A stretch of DNA of 64,000 nucleotides from Branchipolynoe longqiensis (GCA_030323885.1 CM059194.1:29670363-29734362); one strand, 5' to 3'; shown: positions 12,427 through 23,468, numbered from the stretch's first letter. The notes: generated from the sequence alone by a model not told the origin. Made by a program: numbers and translations.

Positions 12427-12900
12427 GATTTTCACTCTAATACTGTCTCATCTAAGCTAATGTATCTAAATTGGAAAAATAGGATCAAAAATAGGTATGT
12501 GGTTTGGTTTTGAAGAAGAAAAAAAAGATGCTTCATCGAACCATGCAACTTTAAAACAGCCTGTGCTGACATCAAATTCTTCCTAAGGAACTTGTAACCT
12601 GACTTAAGCTTACACATGGTACTTGGAATGAGGGCAATACAAATGAGGTCACACGATTTACCGAATTTGTTTGTGAAGTCACTGCTTAATGGCTTTCTCA
12701 AACTAATATGACCTTAGATGTTGCCAAGATGTAAAACTCCAAAGCTTTCTCAAAGGAGCTCTCCAAATGGATGACATCCACATATTCTTGTTATGGCATG
12801 CTGCCCCAAATGCCCCAGTATCTAATTAAGTTGGGGGATCAAATGTGGGTAAGAGTTTCAGTTTTTAAAATATTATGTTTGATCAGACGATGCAACCTAA
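12427..12900. mobile_element. MITE-M long-form remnants, rearranged
   Basis: One long-form right end (ATGCTTCATCGAACCATGCA at 12528) is followed by core words (TACTTGGAATGAGGGCAATA, AATGAGGTCACACGATTTAC) and another right end (TTTGATCAGACGATGCAACC). The SINE-A fragment at 12700-12744 lies between them. Confidence 0.65.
12700..12744 (+). mobile_element. SINE-A 3' end fragment inside long MITE-M
   Basis: TAATATGACCTTAGATGTTG and AAGATGTAAAACTCC are present. The fragment splits a MITE-M remnant at GGCTTTCTCAAA / AGCTTTCTCAAA, which is duplicated around it. Confidence 0.7.
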
Positions 12901-13138
12901 TGCCTGGTACACACCTCCCGTTTACGATTCACACACTAAAACTGACTGCGCATCATGACCCCGACCCATCCCGTATACAATCTAAAACTGCCCGATTCGT
13001 TTTTCGAATCCCTTGCAATTTCAGTTTTAAGTCGTGAATCGCAAGGCTCTGGTGTACTAGGGGTTGCACACCTAACGACTAAAACTTATGCGCGAAACGG
13101 GCAGTTTTAGATCATATACAGGAGGTGTGTACCAGGCA
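12901..13138. mobile_element. GTACACAC element H6 (MITE)
   Basis: Ends TGCCTGGTACACACCTCCCG and complementary GGAGGTGTGTACCAGGCA, continuing to CTAAAACTG on both sides. Bordered by TAA and TTA, so the target duplication is ambiguous. The core contains an inverted ATTCG-type repeat (TTCGTTTTTCGAATC). Confidence 0.78.
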
Positions 13139-13204
13139 TTAATGGTTGGACTGAGTTGAGTGACTGAGTGAGTCGGGAGATCACCAAGCTGGTCGGCTCT
13201 CGGC

Positions 13205-13568
13205 TGTTTAAAGTTGCATAGTCCGATGGTTTTGAATTTCTGTATTTTTTTCCTGAGATAAATATATTAGATCGATCACTAGTATCTACTTTACATTAGT
13301 TCAAAGTTACTTTTATTTTAAATGGTAAACTTTTGAGATATTTTGAGTGCAAACATGGAAAATTAGTTTTGGCAAGCTTGCCAAGACTCTGACACCATAG
13401 ACTTCTGCAGTAACAGGTTCTGTTAAATTGACTTGATATTGCCTTCTACGCAGAAACAAATACTTAATAAGTGCATCAGTATCTAAGTTAGATATGTAAA
13501 ATCAAATCTAGATAATTGGTTTGGTTTTGAAAATTTGATATTTCATCAGACTATGCAGCTTTAACTTT
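13205..13568 (+). mobile_element. MITE-M, short form, complete
   Basis: Ends TTTAAAGTTGCATAGTCCGA and ATCAGACTATGCAGCTTTAA form a 20-bp inverted repeat flanked by TTAA. Core: AGTAACAGGTTCTGTTAAAT, TAAGTGCATCAGTATCTAAG. It has no coding. Confidence 0.88.
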
Positions 13569-13837
13569 AGGGTCGTCAGCACCTGAATAGGCTATGGTAT
13601 AAGTTACTATCAAGTATCATGGGGGTGTTGACAATGGTGGTGTCGATTGTCCAATGCTTCCAAAGCATAGTGAAGAATAAATAAATACATAAACAAAGGA
13701 ATTCATATATATTTTGTATATATAAAATTAAATAATCTCATGGCGTTTCTGGCAAATGGCGAACTGAAGCAGCAGGCGCGCGCTCAGTGGTGTATATATA
13801 TCGCGGGTCGCGCCGGCTGGTGGAATAGCCGGCCACC

Positions 13838-13922
13838 TCCCACCCGGTTCGTCGAACCGGCGGGTGGGGGCAGCACCATACGATTCTTACATCAGCATAT
13901 AATTTGGTATATGCTGATGATA
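13838..13922. repeat. Two adjacent hairpins
   Basis: CCCACCCGGTTCG/CGAACCGGCGGGTGGG folds on a 1-nt loop (13838-13867). ATCAGCATATA...TATATGCTGAT folds at 13893-13920. The surrounding DNA (13700-13970) is unrecognised. Confidence 0.7.
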
Positions 13923-14063
13923 TAAGTATATATATATACACTATTACTATATATATGCTTAAATTAATCAACAAAAATCACAAAACCCTAGCCATAACCC
14001 AACTCTAGTAGTAGTACTGTCAGCTATGATTACTAGTTCTTCTACCAACCAGGTAGGCCCGTC

Positions 14064-14115
14064 CTGATATGACCTTAGATGTTGCTAGGACCTAAAACAA
14101 CAACAAACCAACAGA
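14064..14115 (+). mobile_element. SINE-A 3' end fragment
   Basis: CCGTCCTGATATGACCTTAG and GTTGCTAGGACCTAAAAC are present, with an AACAACAAACCAAC tail. Confidence 0.75.
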
Positions 14116-14254
14116 CAAACCAGGGAGGCCTACTGCGGGAATTCCGTGATGTAAACATAAGCACTCGACATGTCTATCCTGAAGGATATGCCATAACCAG
14201 CTGGGAGGGGGACCTTCCCCACCTTTCTGATGGTAAGCTGTAGCTGTGCCCGGC

Positions 14255-14660
14255 TAGATAAAAGATTCACCCCGTACTTCCAGTACAGGGGTGAACGACA
14301 ACGTAGTCTAAATACAGGCAAAAATAGCTTTAGTATGGAACATGAAGTAGAAACTGTGGTTCCATGATCAAATGGCTACATATATTGGCACAGATTTGGT
14401 GAAATGGGAGAGAATGCAAAAATCCAAGATGGCAGCCATAGAATGCCGTCGATTTCAATTTTAAATCATATTAAACTAGCTATTTTATTATATTTTTCAA
14501 CTGCGGGTAAATATGAATACATCTACAAAGAATAAATGTTGCTTCTTGTGAAATTAGGCTCTCATAAAGACTCAGTTCATTAGCCCAATTTTTTGACCGT
14601 TTTTATATAAAGCTGGTCTTCACCCCTGTACTGGAATTACGGGGTGAATCCTTTATCTTT
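14255..14660 (+). mobile_element. MITE-V, complete
   Basis: Terminal inverted repeats of about 39 bp: GATAAAAGATTCACCCCGTA at the left and TACGGGGTGAATCCTTTATC at the right, each continuing into CCAGTACAGGGGTGAA or its complement. Core: AACGTAGTCTAAATACAGGC, AGAATAAATGTTGCTTCTTG. No coding. It abuts SINE-B. Confidence 0.85.
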
Positions 14661-14732
14661 TCCACGGCGTGCTGGATCTCCACTTCGTCTTCAGTCATTG
14701 ACTGATTGAGTGACCAGTGAAACTCAGGATTT

Positions 14733-15060
14733 TGTTGTTGTTTTTTTGTTGTTGAAGATTTATACTGCCTATCATGGATAAGCCTGAATAGGCTTGTTTT
14801 CACCATTAGACAGTTTGTCGATAGAAAGCCCGAGCCTACACTTTTACCGACCCAAGGGATTTTTAACCTCCCACACCACATAGTTATAGACATGGTATGA
14901 GAGCAACTGGCCTTTGATGTCGATGTAAGTTATACACAGTGGTGGAAATCCAAATTGGCAGAGATGGGGGCACGGGGAATCGAACCACCGACCTTCAGAT
15001 TAGGAGTCCGACCTAGAAAAAAGTCAGACACTCAAACTACTCCGCCACAGAGGATACCCG
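14733..15060 (-). mobile_element. SINE-B, full length
   Basis: On the minus strand a tRNA-like head (A box near TGGCGGAGTAGTTTGAG, a CTCCTAATC loop, B box GGTTCGATTCC at 14986-14976) leads into a body with GGATTTCCACCACTGTGTAT, GGTTAAAAATCCCTTGGGTC and GGCTCGGGCTTTCTATCGAC. The 3' end CTTATCCATGATAGGCAGTA runs into an (AAC)n tail at 14733-14758. Confidence 0.85.
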
Positions 15061-15224
15061 TATAAGCGTATTGGACTGGTGTAGTCTGTAATTGTCACAG
15101 ACAGGCACCTATCTATAAACAAACAAGCGACTAAGCGCAATACAATACAATACAATTGAGATTCCAACAACCTGAATATTTCCGCAGAATGTAATGAATA
15201 AACAACGGGTTTACAAAATGTCTT

Positions 15225-15530
15225 ACCGGTCGTTGGGTGGCGCTCTGCCCACTTCTGTACACCAACCTCCGCATGAGGGCCCGCTGACCTCCCTGCGACG
15301 CCCCCTGGTGTCTCAGCCGCGAGTTGCGGGGCGCTGGGACAGCGACTTCCGGCCTCCAAGTGTCATACAGCGGGACCTCAGGGGACCCGACTACCAACAT
15401 GGCTACAGAAGGTATTGCAGACGAAGGCGGTACCAGAACGTCGAAATCAACCCACTGTTCAGGTCAGGTCGTCTGTTGAGTCGTCTGCCCCTCGTCCCAG
15501 TTCTCTGCGGTGTTTAGTCTACCTACACCG
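15225..15530 (+). promoter_or_regulatory. GC-rich patch, possible promoter or first exon
   Basis: About 300 bp of GC-rich, CpG-containing unique sequence stands out from AT-rich repeats. It contains CGCCCCCTGGTGT (15300-15312), close to a CTCF core. It also contains an ATG at 15399 in the context CCAACATGG, followed by an open frame of 21 codons to CTGTTCAG|GTCAGG at 15462, a plausible donor. No protein family is recognised. This may be the 5' end of a gene whose other exons lie outside, or nothing. Confidence 0.25.
15399..15462 (+). CDS. Candidate first coding exon, unrecognised
   Basis: The open frame begins ATGGCTACAGAAGG and ends at CAG|GTCAGG (phase 1). It encodes a short polar peptide beginning MATEGIADEGG. 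It lies within a CpG-containing patch. No matching downstream exon was found. Evidence is limited to start context and donor. Confidence 0.2.
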
Positions 15531-16195
15531 TGAGAATGAAGTTTGTCGTCTGCTTCCCGCCTCTTATCTCTCGCTCTCTGTTATTATGTTAATATACCAT
15601 GTGCGTCCTGTGCTCCTCGGCTCAGGTAAAACTCCTAATGAAGGCAACCCTCTTCAGGCATCGAACCCCTATATGGCAGGGTGGGTGTTGGGGGTGGGTG
15701 TTGGGAGTGGGTGTTGGAGGTGGGGGTGGGTCAGCTTTGAACTGGACGCTACCACCACTGGTTCCGCTGAGGGGGGTGGTGGGTAGGAAGCAGATTCCTA
15801 GAACCAGCCTAGAAATAAGGCTTAGATCAGATTCTGTTGCTAGTGACACGCAGACTGTGGTGGGCAGTGTGTGTGTGTGTGTGTTTGTGTGTGTGTTTGT
15901 GCGTGCGTGCGTGCGCACGCGCGTGTCTGGTGGATCCCGGGCCTGGGGTGGAGGAGGTGATGTCAGAATGTTGAGATCATCCTGCGGACATGTCCCCACA
16001 TGTATATGTGCCACTGACCCGTATCTCTGAGTTCAAAGGGATTTAGATCTATGCAAAACACACGGGGATTGTGCAACACTTTCTCACACGAATGTAGGCC
16101 ACGAAGGCTCAGGTCATTGCGTTAATGTGGAACAGTAATACCAATAGAATCAATATGGGAGTTTAATATACAAACACACATATATAGACAAATCT

Positions 16196-17146
16196 ATTTA
16201 AACACGTCTGTATAAATAAATCTATATAAACAAATCTATAAATTTATCTAAACAAATCTATAATCTATCTAAACAAGTCTATCTACACAAGTCTATCTAC
16301 ACACACAAATATATATATATATAAATAAAACTACGTGTACAACTTTATGTGTACAACTATGTGTGTACAACTATGTGTGTACAAGTATATGTATACAAGT
16401 ATATGTATACACGTATATGTATACAAGTATATGTATACAAGTATACGTATACAAGTATACATATACAACTATATTATGTGTACAACTATATTATGTGTAC
16501 AACTATATTATGTGTACAACTATATTATGTGTACAACTATATTATGTGTACAACTATATTATGTGTACAACTATAATTAATATTATGTATACAACTATAT
16601 GTGTACAACTATATGTGTACAACTATATTATGTGTACAACTATATTATGTGTACAGCTATATTATGTGTACAACTATATTATGTGTACAACTATATTATG
16701 TGTACAACTATATGTGACCAACTATATGTGTACAACTATATGTGTACAACTATATATGTACAACTATATATGTACAACTATATGTGTAAACTATATGTGT
16801 TCAACTATTTTTGTAAAACTATATGTGTAAAACTATATGTGTAAAACTATATGTGTAAAACTATACGTGTAAAACTATATGTGTAAAACTATATGTGTAC
16901 AACTATGTGTAAAACTATATATGTGTAAAACTATATGTGTAAAATGATATGTGTAAAACTATGTGTAAAACTATGTGTAAAACTATATGTGTAAAACTAT
17001 GTGTAAAACTATATGTGTAAAACTATATGTGTAAAACTAAATGTGTAAAACTATGTGTACAACTATGTATGTGTAAAACTATATGATTGTGTAAAACTAT
17101 ATGTGTAAAACTATATGTGTAAAACTATGTATGCAACTATATATAT
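16196..17146 (+). repeat. AT-rich tandem array, 12-17-bp units
   Basis: Successive zones: AACAAATCTAT (16200-16300), GTATATGTATACAA (16380-16460), CTATATTATGTGTACAA (16470-16720), and AACTATATGTGTAA (16785-17140). The units share the core CTATNTGTGTA. The overlapping frames of repetitive Tyr/Cys residues are artefacts. Confidence 0.92.
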
Positions 17147-17539
17147 GCCGATTAATGGTTGACGGATAGGCGGGAAGCCGAGAATGTACATATTGACCAG
17201 CTTTCTCTTACCCCCTTTCCCCCACCCCTCGACACACACGGCCACCCCTATAGGTACAAAGTGGCCCCGTCCGCTTGACCATGTCGGCCCGTACGTACAT
17301 GTCCGAGTGAAACTATCGAACAGCTGCTCACTGCCATCTGGACAAAGCCCCCCCCCCCCCACGATGCCCCCCTCCCACACACAAACAGACCTCACACGCG
17401 CCTTCAGCGTCGTTGTGGGGGTGGGGTGGGGGGGGGGGGATAAGCGGGGGTGTCACTGTTGCACTAACAAGCAGCATTAATTTATTTCACTATGCAAATT
17501 TAGAGATCAATCAAGCAATGATGCCATCAGTTTAGGCCA

Positions 17540-17611
17540 TGTATGTATGTATGTATGTATGTATGTATGTATGTATGTACGTACGTACGTACGTACGTAC
17601 GTACGTACGTA
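17540..17611. repeat. (ATGT)n followed by (ACGT)n
   Basis: About 10 ATGT then 8 ACGT units, then GGACGATTGG. The ACGT part is palindromic and CpG-dense. Confidence 0.95.
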
Positions 17612-17756
17612 TGGACGATTGGTCTTCCTCATTCCACTGCTCATTACCCTATCCTAATGATAAGTAATATATAGTAATAATCTCGAGCTCATAGCTAGGA
17701 AGCAACAAGTATTAATTTTTAAGTAATTGGTTTGACTAGACAAGGGTTCGAAGCCA
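17610..17756 (-). mobile_element. SINE-A variant with alternative 3' tail
   Basis: On the minus strand the B box (GGTTCGAAGCC complement region), TTGGTTTGACTAGACAAGG and GCTAGGAAGCAACAAGTAT give the normal SINE-A front. After TAGGATAGGGTAATGAG it switches to CAGTGGAATGAGGAAGACCA, the same switch as at 32155. A TATG/ACGT microsatellite follows. Confidence 0.7.
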
Positions 17757-17832
17757 TATATATGTACTATATAATTTATTATATGGATATAAATCACGGC
17801 AGCCCCTTAATGTTTCTCTCTAGCCACCTTAT

Positions 17833-18316
17833 ACCCCAGTCACACGAGAGGCAGCGTTCGCCGCCAACCTCCCTACGCCCAAAAGGACGCCAACCACCCA
17901 GCGTTCCATTCGATACACTGATTCAAATACGTTGTAGGCGCCATGTCGGCGCCATGTCGGCGCCATGTCGGCGCCAGATCGGCGCCATGTCGGCGCCACG
18001 TCAGCGCCGACCACATGGTGACTGCAGCATCGCATGTGTTGGTGCCAACCCAGGGCGGCGCCATGTCGGCGCCATGTTGGCGCCATGTCGGCGCCATGTC
18101 GCCAACCATTTTGAATGGCGCCGCCGGAACAGGGCGCAAGGAGGTTGCACGTGCAGCAGCAGCAACCTCCTTGCGTCCAAAATTCCCGAAATGGACGCCG
18201 GGAGGTTGGCGTCCTCACGGCGACAGCACTTAATCAGGGCGTAGGGAGGGCGCAAGGAGGAAGTTTTGACGTCGCGAATCGATCGTTAGCGAACGCAGGC
18301 CTCGTGTGACTGGGGT
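17833..18316. mobile_element. GTCACAC element H4 with GGCGCC core
   Basis: Ends ACCCCAGTCACACGAGAGGC and GGCCTCGTGTGACTGGGGT are inverted. Subterminal CGCCAACCTCCCTACGCCC pairs with GGGCGTAGGGAGGGCG. The centre is tandem GGCGCCATGTC (17936-18002 and 18057-18100), self-complementary because GGCGCC is palindromic. Long frames on both strands come from this repeat. No target duplication is visible. Confidence 0.82.
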
Positions 18317-18420
18317 TCCAACTTCCATGTTATTTACTGCAGAGTGGGCATTTTCTCCTCCCACCGCCTCCTATATGCTGTGAGCCAACTGTCACTGCCC
18401 ACTTTCAAAACTATATAAAT

Positions 18421-18592
18421 ATATATATAGGCTATATATATTATTTATGTATGTATGCATATATATATATATATATATATTATCTATATATATATACATA
18501 CATACATACATGCCCTGTATATTACTATATATATATATGTTAATATATGCTGTATATTACTATAAGTGGGCGCTGCATATATATATATTTAT

Positions 18593-18633
<41 letters not shown>

Positions 18634-18740
18634 ATATAGTATTTAGACTATGCATACTCACATATATAAATAATAATAATTATATATATATGTACATATA
18701 TTTGATATATTATATATATATATATTATTTATATATACAA
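18421..18740. repeat. AT-rich, (TA)n-dominated tract
   Basis: Several TA runs alternate with CATACATACATA and ATTACTATA. There is no gene. Confidence 0.9.
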
Positions 18741-18886
18741 CCAAACCATGCTGAGTGTTTAGTGACTGGCACCCCGGTGGGTGTGTGTGGGGGGGGGGAG
18801 CTGAGACGCCCATGTTTTATTTGGAGATGCCACCTGGCGAGACGCCGCCTAGCGGGACGCCGCCGTGCTTATTGTATCCCTCTCAG

Positions 18887-18961
18887 GAATTCACACCTCG
18901 CCCCGGGTCTCCATCGCCACAGGCGTCACACTCCATGCTGAGGAACTGCTTCGTCCTTCAG
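18887..18961 (+). CDS. Candidate internal exon of 75 bp
   Basis: A pyrimidine-rich acceptor (TATCCCTCTCAG, ends 18886) precedes 75 bp open in frame. A CAG|GTGTGA donor follows. The translation is Pro/Ser-rich and ends [10 protein letters not shown], which looks like a regulatory or alternative exon. Length is a multiple of three, so inclusion would keep frame. No neighbouring exon was found and the protein is not recognised. Confidence 0.3.
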
Positions 18962-19051
18962 GTGTGAAGCTTAACACTCGGTCACGTGCCGCCTTTACTT
19001 GGGCAATACTACACGTACATGTACATGTGTAAACATCTCACAGAAATGAAC

Positions 19052-19104
19052 TGTCCAATATGACCTTAGATGTTGCCAGGATGTAAAACTCCAACAAGCA
19101 ACCA
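19052..19104 (+). mobile_element. SINE-A 3' end fragment
   Basis: CAATATGACCTTAGATGTTG and CCAGGATGTAAAACTCC are present, with a CAACAAGCAACC tail. Confidence 0.75.
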
Positions 19105-19162
19105 CAGAAGTGCGTTTTGTTTCTGCCGCCATGTTAATTCTCAGGCTGAAACTGCGCGGGCC

Positions 19163-19470
19163 TCACCTCTGGGAAATCGGGAGTTAGCTTCCCGGTCGAG
19201 TCAAACCAATGACTTATACAATTGATACTTATCGCTTCCTAGCCTGGCACTTGGCATTATTAGGATATGGCAAGGACTGGTTGGTTCAATGTCAGGTTAA
19301 TGTGGCTGGGTGGGATATCATTATCAGGTCATGGTGTTGATGGCCTGGTGTCCCAGTGGGGCAGCACTATGAAGTCACCATGAGTGCGCACTGTCACAAG
19401 TCGGTACCTGTCCTGATATGACCTTAGATCTTGCCAGGACATAAAACTCCCAGTCCCAACAACCAACCTA
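19163..19470 (+). mobile_element. SINE-A, near full length
   Basis: The B box is near GGGAGTTAGCTTCCCGGTCG, followed by the complete body and 3' end (CCTGATATGACCTTAGATC, GCCAGGACATAAAACTC). The tail is CCCAACAACCAACC. Confidence 0.85.
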
Positions 19471-19525
19471 GGCTGAACCTGAAATTCTATGAAAGCTTTA
19501 CGCGCCTGGGCGGTGACAGTGGTAA

Positions 19526-20010
19526 CCCGGTGTCGCAGTTTCCGCCGTCCGCCAGTTTCTGTGGTACGCCTACACTCAAATGCATTGTCAATGGCCGTGA
19601 GCAATCTTCATACAGAAAAAGTGAAATATCTCTAAAACCACACCACCTAGAAACAAATCGCTTGGTACACATATAGAAAACATCTTTACCAAAAAGATTA
19701 TATTAAATTTGTAAGGTTAGGGTTCTTGATTTCTATTAATTTTGAATAAAACAAATGTTTTGCACTGCGCGTACGGTCAAACTCAAGGCATTGTCAATGG
19801 TCGTGAGCAATCTTCATACAGAAAAAGTGAAATATCTCTAAAACCACCCCACCTAAAAACAAATTGCTTGGTACAAATAAAAAACATCTTTACCAAAAAC
19901 ATTATATTAAATTTATAAGGTTAGTACCGATGCTGTTCGATTTTGACGCATGCACAGAAGCGATGTGTACCTCGCAAACTGGCGTACCGCGGAAACTGCA
20001 ACACCGGTGA
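19526..20010. mobile_element. MITE-S, copy 1
   Basis: Left end CGGTGTCGCAGTTTCCGCCG and right end CGCGGAAACTGCAACACCGG are inverted repeats. The core contains GGCATTGTCAATGGTCGTGA twice and ATATCTCTAAAACCACACCA twice, so it is an internal direct duplication of about 220 bp. Confidence 0.82.
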
Positions 20011-20525
20011 CGCAGTTTCAGCCGCCCGCCAGTTTCCGCCGCCAGCATAGACTCAAACTCAAGGCATTGTCAATGGTCATGAGCAATCTTCATACAGAAA
20101 ATACAGAAAAAGTTAAATATCTCTAAAACCACACCACCTATTAACAAATTGCTTGGTACACATATAGAAAACATCTTTACCAAAAAGATTATATTAAATT
20201 TATAAGGTTAGGGTTCTCGATTTCTATTAATTTTGAATAAAACTAATGTTTTGCACTGCGCGAACCGTCAAACTCAAGGCATTGTCAATGGTCGTAAGCA
20301 ATCTTCATACAGAAAATACAAAAAAAGTGAAATATCTCTAAAACCACACCACCTGGAAACAAATCGCTTGGTACACATATAAAAAACATCTTTACCAAAA
20401 ACATATTAAATTTATGAGGTTAGTGACGATGCTGTTCGATTTTGACGCATGCGCAGAAGCGATGCTTACCGCGGAAAATGGCGGGTAGTCGGGTTCCAGT
20501 TCCCGCCATCGTCGCTTGTTGGTGT
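20011..20525. mobile_element. MITE-S, copy 2, adjacent to copy 1
   Basis: It begins TGACGCAGTTTCAGCCGCCC and again holds two core units (20048, 20272). The right end (ACCGCGGAAAATGGCGGGTA) is worn. The tail CGATGCTGTTCGATTTTGAC is common to copy 1. Confidence 0.78.
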
Positions 20526-20774
20526 CGAAATGCACAGTGGCGACATCTTGGGAAACAAAGGGGTTGTAAAACTACAAGCGCCATATATAAGTTTATAACG
20601 TAACGTAACGACTCGGTAACTAAGTGGCGGAAACGTTCCCTTTTAAGCCGCGATAATTAGAGGACAGGGACTGGTTTGTGACGACTCTGGCTGCTGTGAG
20701 AGTCTGGGGTAAACACGTGTGTGGCCGTTGAGTTTTACAAAGCGAACTGACATCAGCAATATTTAATTAGACCA

Positions 20775-21306
20775 CTTAAAGTTGCATGGTCCGATGAAAC
20801 ATATTTTTTTCAAAACCAAAACACTTACCTACACTTGATTCTATATATCCGACTTAGTTACTGGTGCATTAACTAAGGCTTTGGGGCAGCATATACAGAA
20901 TAATCAGTAAATTTATTAACCTATCCCTTTGGACACATACTTTGAAGCAGCCATTAGGCAGGGAGGCCACAAACCAATTAGGTCAATCTTGTGACCTTAT
21001 TAATCTTGCCCTCATTCCCAGTGCCATATATGGCATCAGCCAGGTTCCAGACTACCTACACATTAATAGGTCATTCCTCATCATGTGACCATCACGAGAT
21101 GAGAATCTGGGCAACAACAATAAGACTTTTGACAAGCTTGCTGAAATGATTTTCGATTCTTTCAGCTCAAATTGCTCCAAAATTAGCCATTTTTCATGTA
21201 AATGACTTCAGAATAATGAATAGTAGGGTATAATAGTCAACCTGATATATTTATCTAAAAAATTGTGCAACCATTTGAACGTCATCGGAATATGCAACTT
21301 TAAAGT
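20775..21306 (-). mobile_element. MITE-M, long form, complete
   Basis: Ends ACTTAAAGTTGCATGGTCCG and CGGAATATGCAACTTTAAAG are present. The core is homologous, inverted, to 1046-1556 (CAATTAGGTCAATCTTGTGA, GTGACCATCACGAGATG). The right TTAA is shared with the start of a MITE-P end. Confidence 0.85.
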
Positions 21307-21613
21307 CGGTCCCAAGGTCGGTCGATTTCGAGAGGTTTTACTGTAGACCACTTAAAGTCGGTCCCAAGGTCGGTCGATATAGAGAGATTTTACTGTAGGT
21401 CGGTCGATTTAGAGAGGTTTTAGTGTATACACAATAAAACCTCTCTAAATCGACCGATCTGGGGCCCGACTTTAAGTGGTCCATTTAGGGAGGTGGTCGG
21501 TTTAGGGAATTAGATTATGGTTAAAATGGTATTGTTGGGACCCAAATAAAGCGATCGATATAGGGGAGTGGTCGATCTGTGGAGGTGGTCGGTTAGGGAG
21601 GTTTTACTGTATA
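21302..21613. mobile_element. MITE-P cluster: partial inverted ends plus one complete copy
   Basis: Three minus-strand ends (GGTCGGTCGATTTCGAGAGG and variants, 21316, 21371, 21396) stand in tandem. The complete + copy follows from about 21430 (AATAAAACCTCTCTAAATCG) to GGTTAGGGAGGTTTTACTGT. The junction near 21430 is a head-to-head palindrome. Confidence 0.85.
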
Positions 21614-21648
21614 TATATATTATATATATAAATATATATATAATATAT

Positions 21649-21692
<44 letters not shown>

Positions 21693-22060
21693 GTCTGTGC
21701 GCGTGTGCTGTATAAGCATTATATGAGTATAAGTATCCGTAAACTGATTATCCATGAACTGTGCCTCTGCTTGGCACCTAAATGACACTACACAACTAAT
21801 GACTACTCAAGCGACTGGTCAGGCCCTCTGCCTCGCTTGGTGCTGCCACCTGGCCTCTTCAGCTGTCCTGGCCCTGCCTCATGCCTGGACCACTTTCTCA
21901 ATTTTTTATGTTTTTTATCGGCAATAGTTCACTTACCTCTTGCCAGAGAATACAGTTTTTCATACCACTACCTTGTTTGTCTTTACTTCCATCTTATTAA
22001 TATATATATATTATATATATATATATATATAATATATATATATAATATATATATACATAA
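21614..22060. repeat. (TA)n tracts on both sides of short unique DNA
   Basis: TA runs lie at 21612-21692 and 21998-22056. The middle (21700-21990) shows no recognisable gene. Confidence 0.85.
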
Positions 22061-22427
22061 AAATTATTTATATTCTTCCGGGGAGGAACAATGAACACAT
22101 ATATATAGTTGGACGAGATAATACTCTGGCTGGTACCTCTAAAGGGCCCTCCATTTAATCAAATAGTTCAATTCATCAATCAATACAAAACAAACACTCA
22201 AAAGTCAAAATTCCGACTGACTGGCGACCGAGTGGGAGCTGCGCCGCCCGAAGTCGCCTCCCCCGAAAAGCTTCGTACAGGCGGCACAGAGTCCACCCCA
22301 CCGCCGGTGGAGGATAGCCAGCGGCTCACCGGAGCAGCAGCCAAGGTAGTGCAGGCAGTACAGCGCCCACCCACCGCCGGTGGCTATAGGCGAGGCCCTG
22401 CAGCCTAAATAATATGTGCATAACTAT

Positions 22428-22461
<34 letters not shown>

Positions 22462-22462
22462 C

Positions 22463-22572
22463 AGACGGGATGTCCGATTTGGTAAGGACGTTGGGTTGGC
22501 TGCTCGTGCCGATCAAATCCTGATCGAGTTAAACCAATGATATGGATAGACAATTGATACATATCACCACCA
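22463..22572 (+). mobile_element. SINE-A head fragment
   Basis: CAGACGGGATGTCCGATTTG and GATCGAGTTAAACCAATGA are followed by TTGATACATATCACC. The fragment stops where MITE-M begins at 22575. Confidence 0.65.
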
Positions 22573-22852
22573 ACCTTACAGTTGCATAGACCGATGGTTT
22601 TTCAGTTTCTGTCAATTTCGGAGGTAAATAGGCATATATCTACAATAGGTTGATCACTACAAATAGAACAACCTACCTTACTTTAGCTTACAGTAACTTT
22701 TAATTTCAAATGGCTAACTTTGGAGATATTTGAAGTCGAAACAAACCAAATTAATATTGGCATACACGCCAAAACTCTGACACCATAGGCTTCTATAGGA
22801 ACACGTTCTATTTAATTGCCTTCTGTATTTTGACAAATTGCTTCATAAATAA
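22573..22852 (+). mobile_element. MITE-M, short form, 3'-truncated
   Basis: CTTACAGTTGCATAGACCGA at the left, then GTTGATCACTACAAATAG, CTTCTATAGGAACACGTTCT. The right end is not present. Confidence 0.75.
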
Positions 22853-23227
22853 TGTTCATTGTGGCTTTATAGGTGGTAATATTTTCGCAGTTGGAGGGAT
22901 TGGTTAGGCTAGCTTGACGGGGAAAACAAGCATTGGCAATTAACATCATACAGAAGACAACTCCAAGAAAGCAAACATGAACAAAACGCACTATAAAACA
23001 AACACAAAACCCACACGAAAAGCCGCACACAACTCCCACCATCCAGCCTTGATGGATTTTTATTAGGACAGCCAGGATCGAACATGGCGGTCGAATCGGG
23101 AAGAACGCTGATGTATTTGTTAGTTTTGTTGTTGGTAAAACAGTTTATTCACCAGAATATACATTATTTTCTAGCGCCGAGGCACTGGTCTTCCGGCCGT
23201 TTACATTACATTGTAAATAGGTAAAAC

Positions 23228-23328
23228 AGCGGGTAAGGTTGGGGGTTCGAATCTCGGCCGCAAACGCGCACTGTCACAAGTCGGTACCCATCCTGAGTTC
23301 TTACTAGGACGTAAAACCCCACCAAACT
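23228..23328 (+). mobile_element. SINE-A, internally deleted
   Basis: The B box region (GGGTTCGAATCTCGGCC) passes straight to CGCGCACTGTCACAAGTCGG and TAGGACGTAAAACCCC. About 200 bp of body is missing. Confidence 0.65.
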
Positions 23329-23426
23329 ATCACACGCACACAGACAGACACACACAAGAAAGCCGGTATTTGGACGGGTTCTTGACACATGCGGGCACTT
23401 CCGCTGTTCTGTTCGGACACGCCCCA

Positions 23427-23468
23427 CTCCCCCCCCCCCCCCCTGCACCCTGCAGCCCCCCCCCCCCC
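23427..23468. repeat. Poly-C runs
   Basis: Two C runs flank TGCACCCTGCAG. Confidence 0.9.

Noticed and set aside
16335..16844. Overlapping Tyr/Cys-rich frames up to 155 codons
   Set aside because: They derive from the ACTATATGTGTA tandem array in all frames.
17829..18309. Open frames up to 170 codons on both strands
   Set aside because: They come from the GGCGCCATGTC repeats of element H4.
22109..22408. 99-codon + frame with repeated TPPPVE / RPPTAGG words
   Set aside because: The composition is suggestive, but no start context, splice sites or family were found, and ACCGCCGGTGG occurs twice as a small DNA repeat.
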